The notes under the pieces were generated by a model, which saw only the letters and a program-made list of their open reading frames with translations, was not told where the DNA came from and searched no databases. From J014 sp964486055 (GTDB lineage Bacteria; Acidobacteriota; Blastocatellia; Pyrinomonadales; Pyrinomonadaceae), in assembly GCA_964486055.1 (NCBI GenBank), contig CAZALE010000003.1:62001-126000 (forward strand): 64,000 nucleotides of DNA, written 5' to 3'. A program made the translations under genes and the position numbers. Numbering within the stretch: position 1 is the first letter of the stretch; each line of letters begins with the position of its first letter. Shown piece after piece: positions 9,565 to 18,123 of this stretch.

Positions 9565-10741
9565 AATACTTTTTTTCTCTGATTACTACTTGCCTGGATA
9601 CAAAGGCGGAGGAATGCGAGCAGTAGTAAACATTACTGAAAGATTTCAAAAGGAATTTGAATTTTACGTAATAACTAGGAATTACGACGGTAGGGACGAT
9701 AAAACTTACTATAACGATGTCAAGACAAATGAATGGAATGAATTAAAAAACGAGAAAGTCTTCTATTTATCCAGATTCAACATAACTCCTTGGAAAATCA
9801 AAAGACTAGTTCAAGAGGTAAACCCTCACGTGATTTATACAAATAGCTATTTTTCGACTTTTACGATTAATATTGTCCTCTTGAGAAAACTGAGGCTCAT
9901 AGATACTCGGATTCCATTAATCATTGCACCTGAGGGTGAGCTTCTAAGTGGTGCTTTGAATTTAAAAAAGCTTAAAAAGCAAACTTACCTGCGTATAGCT
10001 AGCTTCATTGGCCTGTATGACGATGTTATCTGGAGAATGAGTTCTGAGACTGAGAAAAATGAAAGCCTACCCTACGTTGGAAAAAAACCTGTAATACTAA
10101 TAGCTGCTAACATGCCAGCAAAAAACATATTGCCAGAATTCGACTTGACACTAAAACCCGTTAAAAATATAGGTAGCGCCAAATTTGTATTTTTATCTAG
10201 AGTTCATCCGACAAAGAATCTGATGTTTTTAATAGAGATCATCAAAGACATAGACTCTAGGAGCACTTTGGATATTTATGGACCACTTAGTGATGAAAAT
10301 TATGCTGAGGATTGTTTTAAAGCATCACAAGAAGTAAAAAGTTTTAAAGTTGATTTTAAGGGAGAGATAAAACATTCAGAAGTAGCTAGAGTTTTGTCAA
10401 ACTATCACTTCTTTCTGTTGCCAACTCTCGGAGAAAACTTTGGACATGTAATAGTGGAAGCCCTGGCTGCGGGGTGCCCTGTCATAATTAGTGACAAAAC
10501 TCCATGGAAGGGTTTAAGCGAGAAGGGTATAGGTTGGGAACTGCCATTAGAAAAAGAATTATGGATAGATGTATTAAAGTATTGTGTCAACATGGATGAT
10601 GTAACATATAAACAAATGAGTCTTGCTGCAAGGAATTTCATAACCGATTGGTTGCAAAATCCGGAGATTGAGAAATCGAATAAGGATGTTCTTATTAAAG
10701 CTTTACATAAGTTTAATAATTGTCGCTTAAGTGATGAATAG
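9554..10741 (+). CDS. Glycosyltransferase family 4
   Basis: GT-B protein of 395 residues. The N-terminal domain opens with FSDYYLPGYKGGGMRAV, a glycine-rich acceptor-side loop. The C-terminal domain shows FLSRVHPTKNLMFLIE and PTLGENFGHVIVEALAAG, with the E-x7-E donor-site glutamates. It overlaps the heptosyltransferase gene by 11 bases. Sugar and linkage are unknown; the position suggests core or O-chain assembly. Confidence 0.83.
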   Translation: MLPRILFFSDYYLPGYKGGGMRAVVNITERFQKEFEFYVITRNYDGRDDKTYYNDVKTNEWNELKNEKVFYLSRFNITPWKIKRLVQEVNPHVIYTNSYFSTFTINIVLLRKLRLIDTRIPLIIAPEGELLSGALNLKKLKKQTYLRIASFIGLYDDVIWRMSSETEKNESLPYVGKKPVILIAANMPAKNILPEFDLTLKPVKNIGSAKFVFLSRVHPTKNLMFLIEIIKDIDSRSTLDIYGPLSDENYAEDCFKASQEVKSFKVDFKGEIKHSEVARVLSNYHFFLLPTLGENFGHVIVEALAAGCPVIISDKTPWKGLSEKGIGWELPLEKELWIDVLKYCVNMDDVTYKQMSLAARNFITDWLQNPEIEKSNKDVLIKALHKFNNCRLSDE

Positions 10742-10826
10742 TAAATGGTTAGTTATTTTTAACTAATTTAAGATATTACTTTAATTGTCGAAGGTCCGAC
10801 AGCTGAGAGTTTTCTTTAATAGAGCC

Positions 10827-11690
10827 ATGAGAGTTTTAATATTAGGCGGGACAGGGATGCTTGGCCATAAATTGGTTCAGGTGTTTAGCTCAAACGTAGA
10901 AACCTATGCCACCGTTCGTAACAAAGTGCCCCCTATAGAAAAGGCGCATTTCATCACCGGCGTTGATGTAAGAAATGAGCAGCTAATAAATGGGATACTT
11001 AAAGCAATTCGCCCTGATGTTTTGATAAATGCTATAGGATTAGTAAAGCAGCTACCAGACTCAAAGGATGTGATCAAATCTTTAGAGATAAATTCCATAT
11101 TCCCTCATAAAATGGCTGAGATTGCCAAAGAAATAGGTACTAGATTTATAACGGTTAGCACTGATTGTGTTTTTAAGGGAGATAAGGGTAATTATTCAGA
11201 AGAAGATATACCTGATGCTGATGATATATACGGAAAAAGTAAGTATCTAGGAGAGGTAATTACTGATACGGCTTTAACCATTAGAACTTCTATCATAGGG
11301 CGTGAGCTCGTGGGTAATAAAGGGTTGGTTGAATGGTTTTTGAGTCAAAAAGAGAAAAAAATAAAAGGTTATACAAAAGCAGTTTTTAGCGGCCTCTCAA
11401 CGCTAACTTTAAGTGAGATCATGATGAGAATAGTGATTGATTATCCAGATCTGAACGGTTTGTATCATGTCGCCTCTCAACCGATCAGTAAATACAATCT
11501 TTTATCCATGTTAAAAAACAAATTAAAGTTTCCGATAGAGATTGAACCTAGCGACGAGCTAGTCGTAGATCGTAGTTTAAATGCTTCGAGGTTCAAAGAT
11601 ATGACTGGTATTGAGATAGATGACTGGGACTCAATGCTCGATAAGATGATAGGGGAATTCGAATGGTATGAGAAAGTCAGAAACACATAA
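10827..11690 (+). CDS. Sugar-nucleotide reductase, RmlD/WbvR-like SDR
   Basis: Rossmann-fold protein of 287 residues. It starts MRVLILGGTGMLGHKLV, with STDCVFKGDKGNY and YGKSK (the YxxxK catalytic pair), like dTDP-4-dehydrorhamnose reductase. A longer frame from a TTG at 10785 adds 14 residues before the nucleotide-binding strand and is unlikely. No C-terminal cupin is present, unlike WbjC/Cap5F. It lies next to an FnlC-like 2-epimerase and a WbuB-like transferase, so it is probably the 4-keto reductase of a UDP-2-acetamido-2,6-dideoxy-L-hexose pathway. That substrate is inference. The 85 bases upstream hold a 7-bp AT-rich inverted repeat (10749-10766). Confidence 0.8.
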   Translation: MRVLILGGTGMLGHKLVQVFSSNVETYATVRNKVPPIEKAHFITGVDVRNEQLINGILKAIRPDVLINAIGLVKQLPDSKDVIKSLEINSIFPHKMAEIAKEIGTRFITVSTDCVFKGDKGNYSEEDIPDADDIYGKSKYLGEVITDTALTIRTSIIGRELVGNKGLVEWFLSQKEKKIKGYTKAVFSGLSTLTLSEIMMRIVIDYPDLNGLYHVASQPISKYNLLSMLKNKLKFPIEIEPSDELVVDRSLNASRFKDMTGIEIDDWDSMLDKMIGEFEWYEKVRNT

Positions 11691-12786
11691 GGTTAGAGTG
11701 ATGACTATTTTTGGAACTCGACCTGAAATCATACGGTTAAGTCTTATAATGAAACTTCTAGATCAATATTGTGAGCATATAACTGTTCACACTGGTCAAA
11801 ACTATCATGAAAGCTTAAGTGATATCATTCTTAGAGATTTAGACATAAGACAGCCAGATTATCATCTCGGCGTTAAAGCAGACTGTTTTTCCAAGCAAAT
11901 TTCTCAAATTTTAGAGAGGGCAGATGAGGTAATCGAAAAAGTGAAACCGGACAGGATTCTCATATTAGGTGATACGAATAGTGCTTTAACTGCGATAATA
12001 GCAGCTCGAAGGGGTATACCTGTTTTTCACATGGAAGCTGGCAATCGATGTTATGATGATCGAGTACCTGAGGAAATAAATCGTAGGATAATTGATCATG
12101 CGAGCACCATTCTCATGCCCTATACAGAAAGAAGCAAGGAGAATCTGATTCGCGAGGGAATAGAGAGAGAAAGAATTTTTGTCATAGGCAATCCAATTTA
12201 CGAGGTTCTCTCGCATTTTAGTGAAAAAATAGACAGCAGCGATATTCTGGAGAGACTTCAGATAAGACCTTATGAGTATTTTCTTGTGACACTTCACCGA
12301 GCAGAAAACGTCGATAAACCTGATAGACTAGCCTCAATACTTCAAGGGCTAATCTTAGTTTCCAGAACTTATGGAAAGAAGATGTTCGTAAGCACTCATC
12401 CGAGAACGGCAGATAAGATAAAAAAGTATGAACTCGATACCGAAAACCTACATTTGATCGAGCCTCCTGGGTTCCTTGATTTTGTGAAACTAGAGAAAAA
12501 TGCGTTAGCTGTGCTTACTGACAGCGGTACAGTTCAAGAGGAATGCTGCATTTTCAGAGTGCCGAGCGTAACCATAAGAGATGTTACAGAACGTCCCGAG
12601 ACAATAGAAGTCGGTAGCAATATTCTAAGTGGAGCTGCTTCAGATTCCATACTAAAATCTGTAGAGATTGTTTTATCTCAAACCAGTGAATGGGTGCCTC
12701 CTCGGGAATATGTATCGGAGAATGTCTCTCAAATAGTATCAAAGATAGTTCTTGGATATACGAGTGTGAAAAAGCATATATCTTGA
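11668..12786 (+). CDS. Non-hydrolysing UDP-HexNAc 2-epimerase (WecB/FnlC-like)
   Basis: Epimerase of 372 residues inverting C2 of a UDP-2-acetamido sugar. Seen: MTIFGTRPEIIRLS, GDTNSALTAI, VTLHRAEN, and a C-terminal TDSGTVQEECC uridine-binding segment. The motif EAGNRCYDDRVPEEINRR resembles the FnlC/WbjD/WbvD branch, which acts on 6-deoxy-L-HexNAc, more than classical WecB (EAGLRT). It overlaps the reductase gene by 23 bases and is followed after 6 bases by a WbuB-like transferase, a familiar FucNAc/QuiNAc gene order. The chain may start a few codons later (GTG 11698 or ATG 11701). Confidence 0.87.
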   Translation: MRKSETHKVRVMTIFGTRPEIIRLSLIMKLLDQYCEHITVHTGQNYHESLSDIILRDLDIRQPDYHLGVKADCFSKQISQILERADEVIEKVKPDRILILGDTNSALTAIIAARRGIPVFHMEAGNRCYDDRVPEEINRRIIDHASTILMPYTERSKENLIREGIERERIFVIGNPIYEVLSHFSEKIDSSDILERLQIRPYEYFLVTLHRAENVDKPDRLASILQGLILVSRTYGKKMFVSTHPRTADKIKKYELDTENLHLIEPPGFLDFVKLEKNALAVLTDSGTVQEECCIFRVPSVTIRDVTERPETIEVGSNILSGAASDSILKSVEIVLSQTSEWVPPREYVSENVSQIVSKIVLGYTSVKKHIS

Positions 12787-12792
12787 AAATCT

Positions 12793-14007
12793 ATGAAAAA
12801 GAGATTATGGATTGTTACAGAGCTTTACTATCCAGAGCTTACTTCTACGGGATATTACCTTACAAAAATAGCCGAAGCATTAGCAGATGATATCGATGTG
12901 AAAGTAATTTGTGCGCAACCAAATTATCTTTACAAAGGCATTACAGCCCCCATGAATGAAGTTCGAAATGGCGTTGAAATTTTCCGCGTTTATAGTACTA
13001 GGCTAAACAAAAACATCATCCCCTTTAAACTCATTAACATGATAACCTTAAGTTTCTCGGTCTTTTTTAAATCCATGTTTAGGGGCTTTACAGCGGGCGA
13101 CCGTGTTTTAGTGGTTACAACTCCGCCGGCTTTGCCTTTCATTGTAGCAGTTGCTGCGCTTTTCAGAGGAGCAGCCTACACTCTCTTGATTCATGACAAT
13201 TACCCAGAAGTTCTCGTAGCTACCGAAAAAGTAAGCAGAAATTCTATACTGGTAAAACTCATGAATTTCTTGAATAGATGGCTCTACAAGCATGCGGCGA
13301 GGATAATAGTTGTCGGTCGTGACATGAAAGAGCTATTGGAGCAAAAAACCGCTGGCTTAGATGTTACGATAGATTTTATACCTAACTGGGCGGAGTTAGA
13401 GCTAGTAGAACCAAGACCTAGACAAGAGAATCAGCTACTTAAATCTCTAAATTTAACTGATAAATTCGTCTTCCTATATGCGGGAAACATGGGTTATCCA
13501 AATGATCTAGAGAGCCTCGTACAATGTATTAGCGAAATGAGAGAAGACGATAGATTTCATTTCCTATTTCTCGGTACAGGAGCCAAAAGGCGATGGCTAG
13601 AATTACAAATTGAGAAACTGAAGCTCAAAAACGTATCACTCTTAGATCCACGTCCGAGGCATGAGCAGATAGAATTTTTGAATGCCTGTGATGTTGCTAT
13701 AGTTGCACTCGTGAAGGGAATGAGAGGCGTATCTGTACCTTCGAGAATTTATAATCTGCTCGCAGCTGGTAAGCCAATTCTAGCGATTGTAGATGAATCA
13801 TCCGAAGTGTCGAAAATAGTGAAGGAAGAAGGCATCGGTTGGGTAGTTGGGCCATCTCAGCCAATCGCATTGCGTGAGAAGATAATAGAGATTTATCGAA
13901 ATAAACATTTGCTCACAGAGATGGGAGAAAGGGCGAGGGTAGCCGCAGTCAACAAATACTCTCTAGATAATGCAATGAATAGATATAGAGAGGTTTTGAT
14001 GAAGTAA
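12793..14007 (+). CDS. Glycosyltransferase family 4, WbuB-like
   Basis: GT-B protein of 404 residues similar in layout to WbuB-type transferases, which add L-FucNAc-like sugars to the lipid carrier. Seen: WIVTELYYPELTSTGYYL at the start, VTTPPALPFIVA, an acceptor-side DNYPEV, and a C-terminal FLYAGNMGYPNDLESLV. In known FucNAc clusters wbuB follows fnlABC, as here it follows the fnlB- and fnlC-like genes. It probably adds the second sugar after the WecA-like enzyme encoded next. Confidence 0.83.
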   Translation: MKKRLWIVTELYYPELTSTGYYLTKIAEALADDIDVKVICAQPNYLYKGITAPMNEVRNGVEIFRVYSTRLNKNIIPFKLINMITLSFSVFFKSMFRGFTAGDRVLVVTTPPALPFIVAVAALFRGAAYTLLIHDNYPEVLVATEKVSRNSILVKLMNFLNRWLYKHAARIIVVGRDMKELLEQKTAGLDVTIDFIPNWAELELVEPRPRQENQLLKSLNLTDKFVFLYAGNMGYPNDLESLVQCISEMREDDRFHFLFLGTGAKRRWLELQIEKLKLKNVSLLDPRPRHEQIEFLNACDVAIVALVKGMRGVSVPSRIYNLLAAGKPILAIVDESSEVSKIVKEEGIGWVVGPSQPIALREKIIEIYRNKHLLTEMGERARVAAVNKYSLDNAMNRYREVLMK

Positions 14008-14056
14008 AGAAAAGCTTTTTGATGGTTTGAGAATTATAATTCTAAGGCCATAAGCA

Positions 14057-15094
14057 ATGAAGTATTTTGTCATTGTAGTTTCGTCATTCTTATTTTCGTA
14101 TTTCGGGACATGGTGTTTTCGTTGGTTTACTCTCAGAAAAAGCATTTTATTAGATATACCTAATGAGAGGAGTTCTCATAAGACAGCCACTCCGCGTGGA
14201 GCGGGAGTGATTTTTGTCTTAGTATTTTTAGTGACTTCATTGCTTTGCGTTGGTTTTGATGTACGCGTCCTATATTATACCTCGGGTGGTTTTCTGATAG
14301 CTATCGTAAGTTGGTTGGATGATTTTAAATCTATTCCGGTTTTGTTACGACTTTCTATTCATTTCTTTGTAGCGATCACAATGGTTTATTTTCTTGGATA
14401 TTTTGAAAAGCTTTACGTATCGGAGTCAGTGGGAGTTTTTTTTAATGAATCACTTGGACGGCTGGTAACTCTACTTTGGATAGTCTGGTTAATAAATGCA
14501 TATAATTTCATGGATGGAATAGATGGTATAGCCGCAGCCCAAGCAATCGCAGCGAGTTTCGGATGGTGCGTTGTCTCATTTCTATTAAATTGGGAGATAA
14601 CCTTCTTTATCTCACTTTTATTACTTAGTTGTGTAAGTGGATTTTTTTTACATAATTTTCCTAATGCCAGGGTGTTCATGGGTGATGTAGGCAGCGCCTT
14701 TTTAGGATACAGTTTTGCCGTGATTCCCTTGATCGATAAAGATGATAAAGGAAAAGCGTTCCCACTTGCCATATTTTTTGTTTTTCTATTTTTATTTGAC
14801 GCTGCATATACATTGCTGAGGAGATTAAGAAATGCAGAGAAAATATGGAAACCGCATAGATCACATCTGTATCAGCGCCTGGTAATAGCTGGTCTTTCGC
14901 ATTCCAAGGTAACTGCAATTTATTTTATCTTGACTATTTTAAATGTGCTCTCGGGGATTTTGTTTTTCATTTTCGATTACTTATTCTTACTTTTAGTTCC
15001 CTTATCTACTGCGATCTTAATAGTATCTATGGTGTGGTATTTTGAAAATTCTTCTCATCACTTGACGACTGAAAATGCTAGAAAAACAAACTAA
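14057..15094 (+). CDS. WecA-like undecaprenyl-phosphate HexNAc-1-phosphate transferase
   Basis: Polytopic membrane enzyme of 345 residues (MraY/WecA family) that starts glycan assembly by moving HexNAc-1-P to undecaprenyl phosphate. Seen: NERSSHKTATPRGAGVIF, the WLDDF aspartates, NAYNFMDGIDGIAA, NARVFMGDVGSAFLGY and the cytoplasmic HRSHLYQRL histidine motif. About 10-11 hydrophobic segments are present. It is the last clear glycan gene of the locus. The HprK-like gene follows after 3 bases, so the kinase/PqqD cassette may be transcribed with the glycan genes. Confidence 0.9.
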   Translation: MKYFVIVVSSFLFSYFGTWCFRWFTLRKSILLDIPNERSSHKTATPRGAGVIFVLVFLVTSLLCVGFDVRVLYYTSGGFLIAIVSWLDDFKSIPVLLRLSIHFFVAITMVYFLGYFEKLYVSESVGVFFNESLGRLVTLLWIVWLINAYNFMDGIDGIAAAQAIAASFGWCVVSFLLNWEITFFISLLLLSCVSGFFLHNFPNARVFMGDVGSAFLGYSFAVIPLIDKDDKGKAFPLAIFFVFLFLFDAAYTLLRRLRNAEKIWKPHRSHLYQRLVIAGLSHSKVTAIYFILTILNVLSGILFFIFDYLFLLLVPLSTAILIVSMVWYFENSSHHLTTENARKTN

Positions 15095-15097
15095 CTG

Positions 15098-15931
15098 ATG
15101 ATGAACTTAGGTAATAGCGAAAAGATAGCATTTCAAGAGGTTTCATTTGAATCTTTCGGGGTAAGGTTCAAAATACTCTTTTCATCAGAGGATAAGCAGA
15201 GAATAGAGAAAATCTTGATCTCTGGGCTGGGTGGATGTTACAAATTCCTGCACGTATGTGATGATCCCGAAATTCTCGTAAAAGTTACAGATCAACCAGG
15301 CTTGAGTAATTTGATTATTAATGATGAGCTAATTTTTACCGGAACGAAAGAAGATGTTTTCTTAGTCCTTGAGAGTACTATTAGACGAGAGATATCCACT
15401 AGAGCTCAGGAAGTGTTCGTGCATGCAGGAGTGGTAGGTTGGAAAGGGAAGGCTATTATATTTCCTGGATTTAGTTACAAAGGTAAAACATCCCTCGTGA
15501 TGGAGTTGGTGAGATTAGGTGCTGAGTACTATTCAGATGAATTTGCGATAATCAATCAAGAGGGATTTGTAATTCCTTTTCCAAAGTTTCTCTCTGTTCG
15601 GGGTATTATTGACGATAGAAAGCAAGTTGATGTACCTGTGGACGAAATCGGCGGAGTAATTGGTAAAGCACCGATTCCGATAGGACTAGTTCTGATAACC
15701 GAATATAAACCTAATGCTGTTTGGAAGCCGAGAGAATTATCCAAGGCAAAGGGATTGTTAGAGATAATATCCCACGCAACTCCTTTCACTGATAATCCAG
15801 AAAAAACTCTCAGAGTACTTGAAAAATCATTAGAGCATGCTAAAATTATAAAAAGTTTTCGTGGAGAGGCTTCAATTACTGCAAAAAAAATTTTGCAGTT
15901 GATTGAAGTAGGTCGGGGAGAGAAAAATTAA
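15098..15931 (+). CDS. HprK-related kinase-like protein (peptide-modification context)
   Basis: Protein of 277 residues. Residues about 110-190 resemble the C-terminal kinase domain of HPr serine kinase: VFVHAGVVGWKGKAIIFPG, a P-loop in PGFSYKGKTSL, then EYYSDEFAII with acidic residues where HprK keeps its catalytic aspartates. No HPr protein or classical HprK N-terminal domain is visible. Kinases of this kind recur beside PqqD-like proteins and PF14907-type nucleotidyltransferases, and in some lasso-peptide clusters phosphorylate a peptide. Here the PqqD-like gene starts 21 bases downstream. Kinase activity and target are inference. Confidence 0.72.
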   Translation: MMNLGNSEKIAFQEVSFESFGVRFKILFSSEDKQRIEKILISGLGGCYKFLHVCDDPEILVKVTDQPGLSNLIINDELIFTGTKEDVFLVLESTIRREISTRAQEVFVHAGVVGWKGKAIIFPGFSYKGKTSLVMELVRLGAEYYSDEFAIINQEGFVIPFPKFLSVRGIIDDRKQVDVPVDEIGGVIGKAPIPIGLVLITEYKPNAVWKPRELSKAKGLLEIISHATPFTDNPEKTLRVLEKSLEHAKIIKSFRGEASITAKKILQLIEVGRGEKN

Positions 15932-15952
15932 AACTATGGAGGAAAACATAAC

Positions 15953-16411
15953 ATGGAAAAACCAATCGCAAGAATGGAGGAGTTAGTAACGCAAGAGATC
16001 AATGGTGAATTACTCATCTATGATCTTAGAACTAACAAAGCTCATCATTTGACTGAAACAGCTGCATTCGTCTGGAAAAACTGTGATGGGACAAAAAGCA
16101 TAGAAGAGATAAGAAAAATCACATCTAATCATTTTAAAGTCGATGTAAACCAAGATTTTATCTCGCTAGCACTACACCAGCTTTCTAAAAACGATCTACT
16201 GAAAAACGAGGTGAAGGTGATTCCGGAAATTTCGAGAAGGGAAGTCATCAAACGTATCGGCTTAGCAACGATGATAGCTTTGCCGATAGTTGCTTCATTG
16301 AGTGTACCAAACACAGCTTTGGCTTCTGCTTCATGTGTAGGTGCTCCTTGTTCTTCACCTGCTGACTGTGCACCACCCTGCACAACATGTAGTGGGGGAA
16401 CCTGTATCTGA
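15953..16411 (+). CDS. PqqD-like protein with Tat-like segment and six-Cys tail
   Basis: Protein of 152 residues in three parts. Residues about 5-85 look like a PqqD/RRE peptide-binding fold: GELLIYDLRTNKAHHLTETA, then FVWKNCDGTKSIEEI. Residues about 93-126 look like a twin-arginine signal: SRREVIKR with Arg95-Arg96, a hydrophobic stretch, and ALASA as a possible peptidase site. Residues 127-152 hold six cysteines (128, 133, 139, 143, 146, 151) among Pro, Ser and Gly. A strong ribosome site (GGAGG) precedes the ATG. It may be a combined carrier and substrate: the tail could be modified and exported. This role is not established. Confidence 0.75.
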   Translation: MEKPIARMEELVTQEINGELLIYDLRTNKAHHLTETAAFVWKNCDGTKSIEEIRKITSNHFKVDVNQDFISLALHQLSKNDLLKNEVKVIPEISRREVIKRIGLATMIALPIVASLSVPNTALASASCVGAPCSSPADCAPPCTTCSGGTCI

Positions 16412-16513
16412 AGTGCTTCAGAAGATCGATTAATTGACGAAATTAGTTAAATAAATAATCGCTTGCGAATAATATCATAAGCGTAGAAGACAAAAAATTT
16501 TATCTAATCAATC

Positions 16514-16544
16514 ATATCCGCAATCAAATTCTGATTGCGGATAT
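16514..16544. repeat. Perfect inverted repeat (12-13 bp stem)
   Basis: ATATCCGCAATC pairs perfectly with GATTGCGGATAT across a 7-base loop (13 bp with one more A-T pair). It is not followed by a T-run, so it is not a standard terminator. It lies between the PqqD-like gene and the first usable start of the nucleotidyltransferase gene, inside a frame that stays open upstream of that start. It could be a transcript-processing or attenuation hairpin, or an operator. Confidence 0.7.
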
Positions 16545-16551
16545 CTTCAAG

Positions 16552-17388
16552 TTGTTGAGAAGACACGGGGTAGAACCCATTACCATAAAAGGATGGGCTG
16601 TTGCTCGTTATTATCCCTTCTTTTCAAGACTTTACGCAGACATTGATATCTGTGTCCACCCAGAAAACTATCAAAAGGCTCTTCAGATTCTTGATCAAAA
16701 ATCCTTTAATATAGATCTACATTGTGGTGTAAGGCACTTAGACTCTCTTGAATGGGATGAACTCTTCGATAATTCAATTTTAATTCATACTGAACATGGC
16801 GATATTAGGGTACCGCGGGAAGAAGACCATCTGAGAATCATATGCACACATTGGCTTAACGATGGTGGAATTGATAAGGAGCGTCTAAAAGACATATTCT
16901 ACTTGCTTAAAAATCGTTCAAAAGACTTCGATTGGGACAGGTTTTTAGGAGTAGTTACTGAAAGAAGAAGACAATGGCTAGAGTGTGCTATTGGAATAGC
17001 CGATATTTACCTAGACCTGAGTAACTCTTTAAAAGACACTCCATTAGCCCATTGTTCAAGCAAAGTCCCTCCTTGGATAATAAAAAATATCGAGAAAAGT
17101 TGGAAAGAAAATATAAAAGTAGTCCCAATTGATTTATGCTTTCGCGACCCAAAAGAGTTTTTTAAACAATTGAAACTACGAGTACCCCCAAACCCGATTA
17201 AATCTATAATCGAACAAGATGGTGACATAATGGCCAGCAGAGTTAAAGTCTCTTACTATCAGACATTGAGTTTCTTTAAACGTTTATATAACTTTTTAAG
17301 GAAGATAGCAAATAAGCGATCGCATACTTATTCAATCAGTTTAGTCATAATTATGCATTGCCTCTGGCTGCAAACGCACATTTCATAA
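16552..17388 (+). CDS. Nucleotidyltransferase family protein (PF14907-like), possibly 5'-shortened
   Basis: Protein of 278 residues from a TTG. Its N-terminal part has the signature of uncharacterised NTP-transferases: EPITIKGWAVARYYPFFSRL, then ADIDIC with the paired metal-binding aspartates. A later EEDHLRIICTHWLNDGG is also typical. Relatives usually have about 60-100 more residues before the KG motif. The frame is open back to 16459 but contains no ATG, GTG or TTG there, so the gene may use a rare start or have lost its 5' end. It lies downstream of the HprK-like/PqqD-like pair, a known association. Confidence 0.7.
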   Translation: MLRRHGVEPITIKGWAVARYYPFFSRLYADIDICVHPENYQKALQILDQKSFNIDLHCGVRHLDSLEWDELFDNSILIHTEHGDIRVPREEDHLRIICTHWLNDGGIDKERLKDIFYLLKNRSKDFDWDRFLGVVTERRRQWLECAIGIADIYLDLSNSLKDTPLAHCSSKVPPWIIKNIEKSWKENIKVVPIDLCFRDPKEFFKQLKLRVPPNPIKSIIEQDGDIMASRVKVSYYQTLSFFKRLYNFLRKIANKRSHTYSISLVIIMHCLWLQTHIS

Positions 17389-17424
17389 ATATGCAAAATT
17401 CACAGATGGGCAATTGAGGTCGAT

Positions 17425-18108
17425 ATGCAAAAACGAGCTTATACCATGGCAATAGACATGATCAGCTTTACACCAAGCATATCCTTATTCTCAGACGATG
17501 AAGAAATTGAACTTTGGGTCGGTAGCAACAAAGAGAGAACCTCAGAAAAAATCTTAGTTAACATAGTGTATTTATTGGAAAGACACAAGTTAAAGTTAGA
17601 TGATATCAGTCGGATTATTTCCACGGTGGGACCAGGTAGCCTTACGAGCATAAGGGTTTGTCTAGCCACGATAAAGGGATTAAAGTTAGGAAGAAAGCTT
17701 GAAGTGATAGGGGTTGATAATCTAACACTTCTTGCTACTTATACCTTTTTTAAATACCCAGAGATAAACAAAGTCAAGGCAATTATCGAAGTTAGCGAAA
17801 ATAATTTCATCTCCCAGGATTTTATAAGGACTGCTGTAGGGATTTTAGAATTTGTCAGAGCTGATAATTCAGTTTTAGTTCCTTCTGAACGAGTTTTTGA
17901 ACAAGCAGAAAGCACCGATAAAATAGTGAGTTATCACTCCTTTATTCATGTAAAAAATGAGAGGTTGATTAAATTTAATCCTCCCTCAGAAAAATTGGTA
18001 CTCGTAGATGTTGCTTTATCAAGCTACTTACCAATTGCGGCAGATGGAGCCTTGTCAGATTTGAAGCCATTTTATGCCTCAGATATTACTTTTAGAAAAA
18101 ACACCTAA
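17425..18108 (+). CDS. tsaB: tRNA t6A biosynthesis protein TsaB
   Basis: ASKHA-fold protein of 227 residues. TsaB binds TsaD in the complex that makes N6-threonylcarbamoyladenosine at tRNA position 37. Seen: MAIDMISFTPSISLFSDD at the start and the diagnostic VGPGSLTSIRVCLATIKGL (family GPGSFTGxRxGxAxAKGL), followed by VIGVDNLTLLA. The sequence is divergent from textbook TsaB but the length is right. A GAGGT ribosome site precedes the ATG. The rimI gene follows after 15 bases, the common tsaB-rimI pairing. tsaD and tsaE are not in the window. Confidence 0.85.
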   Translation: MQKRAYTMAIDMISFTPSISLFSDDEEIELWVGSNKERTSEKILVNIVYLLERHKLKLDDISRIISTVGPGSLTSIRVCLATIKGLKLGRKLEVIGVDNLTLLATYTFFKYPEINKVKAIIEVSENNFISQDFIRTAVGILEFVRADNSVLVPSERVFEQAESTDKIVSYHSFIHVKNERLIKFNPPSEKLVLVDVALSSYLPIAADGALSDLKPFYASDITFRKNT

Positions 18109-18123
18109 CTGATTCTTTATTCT

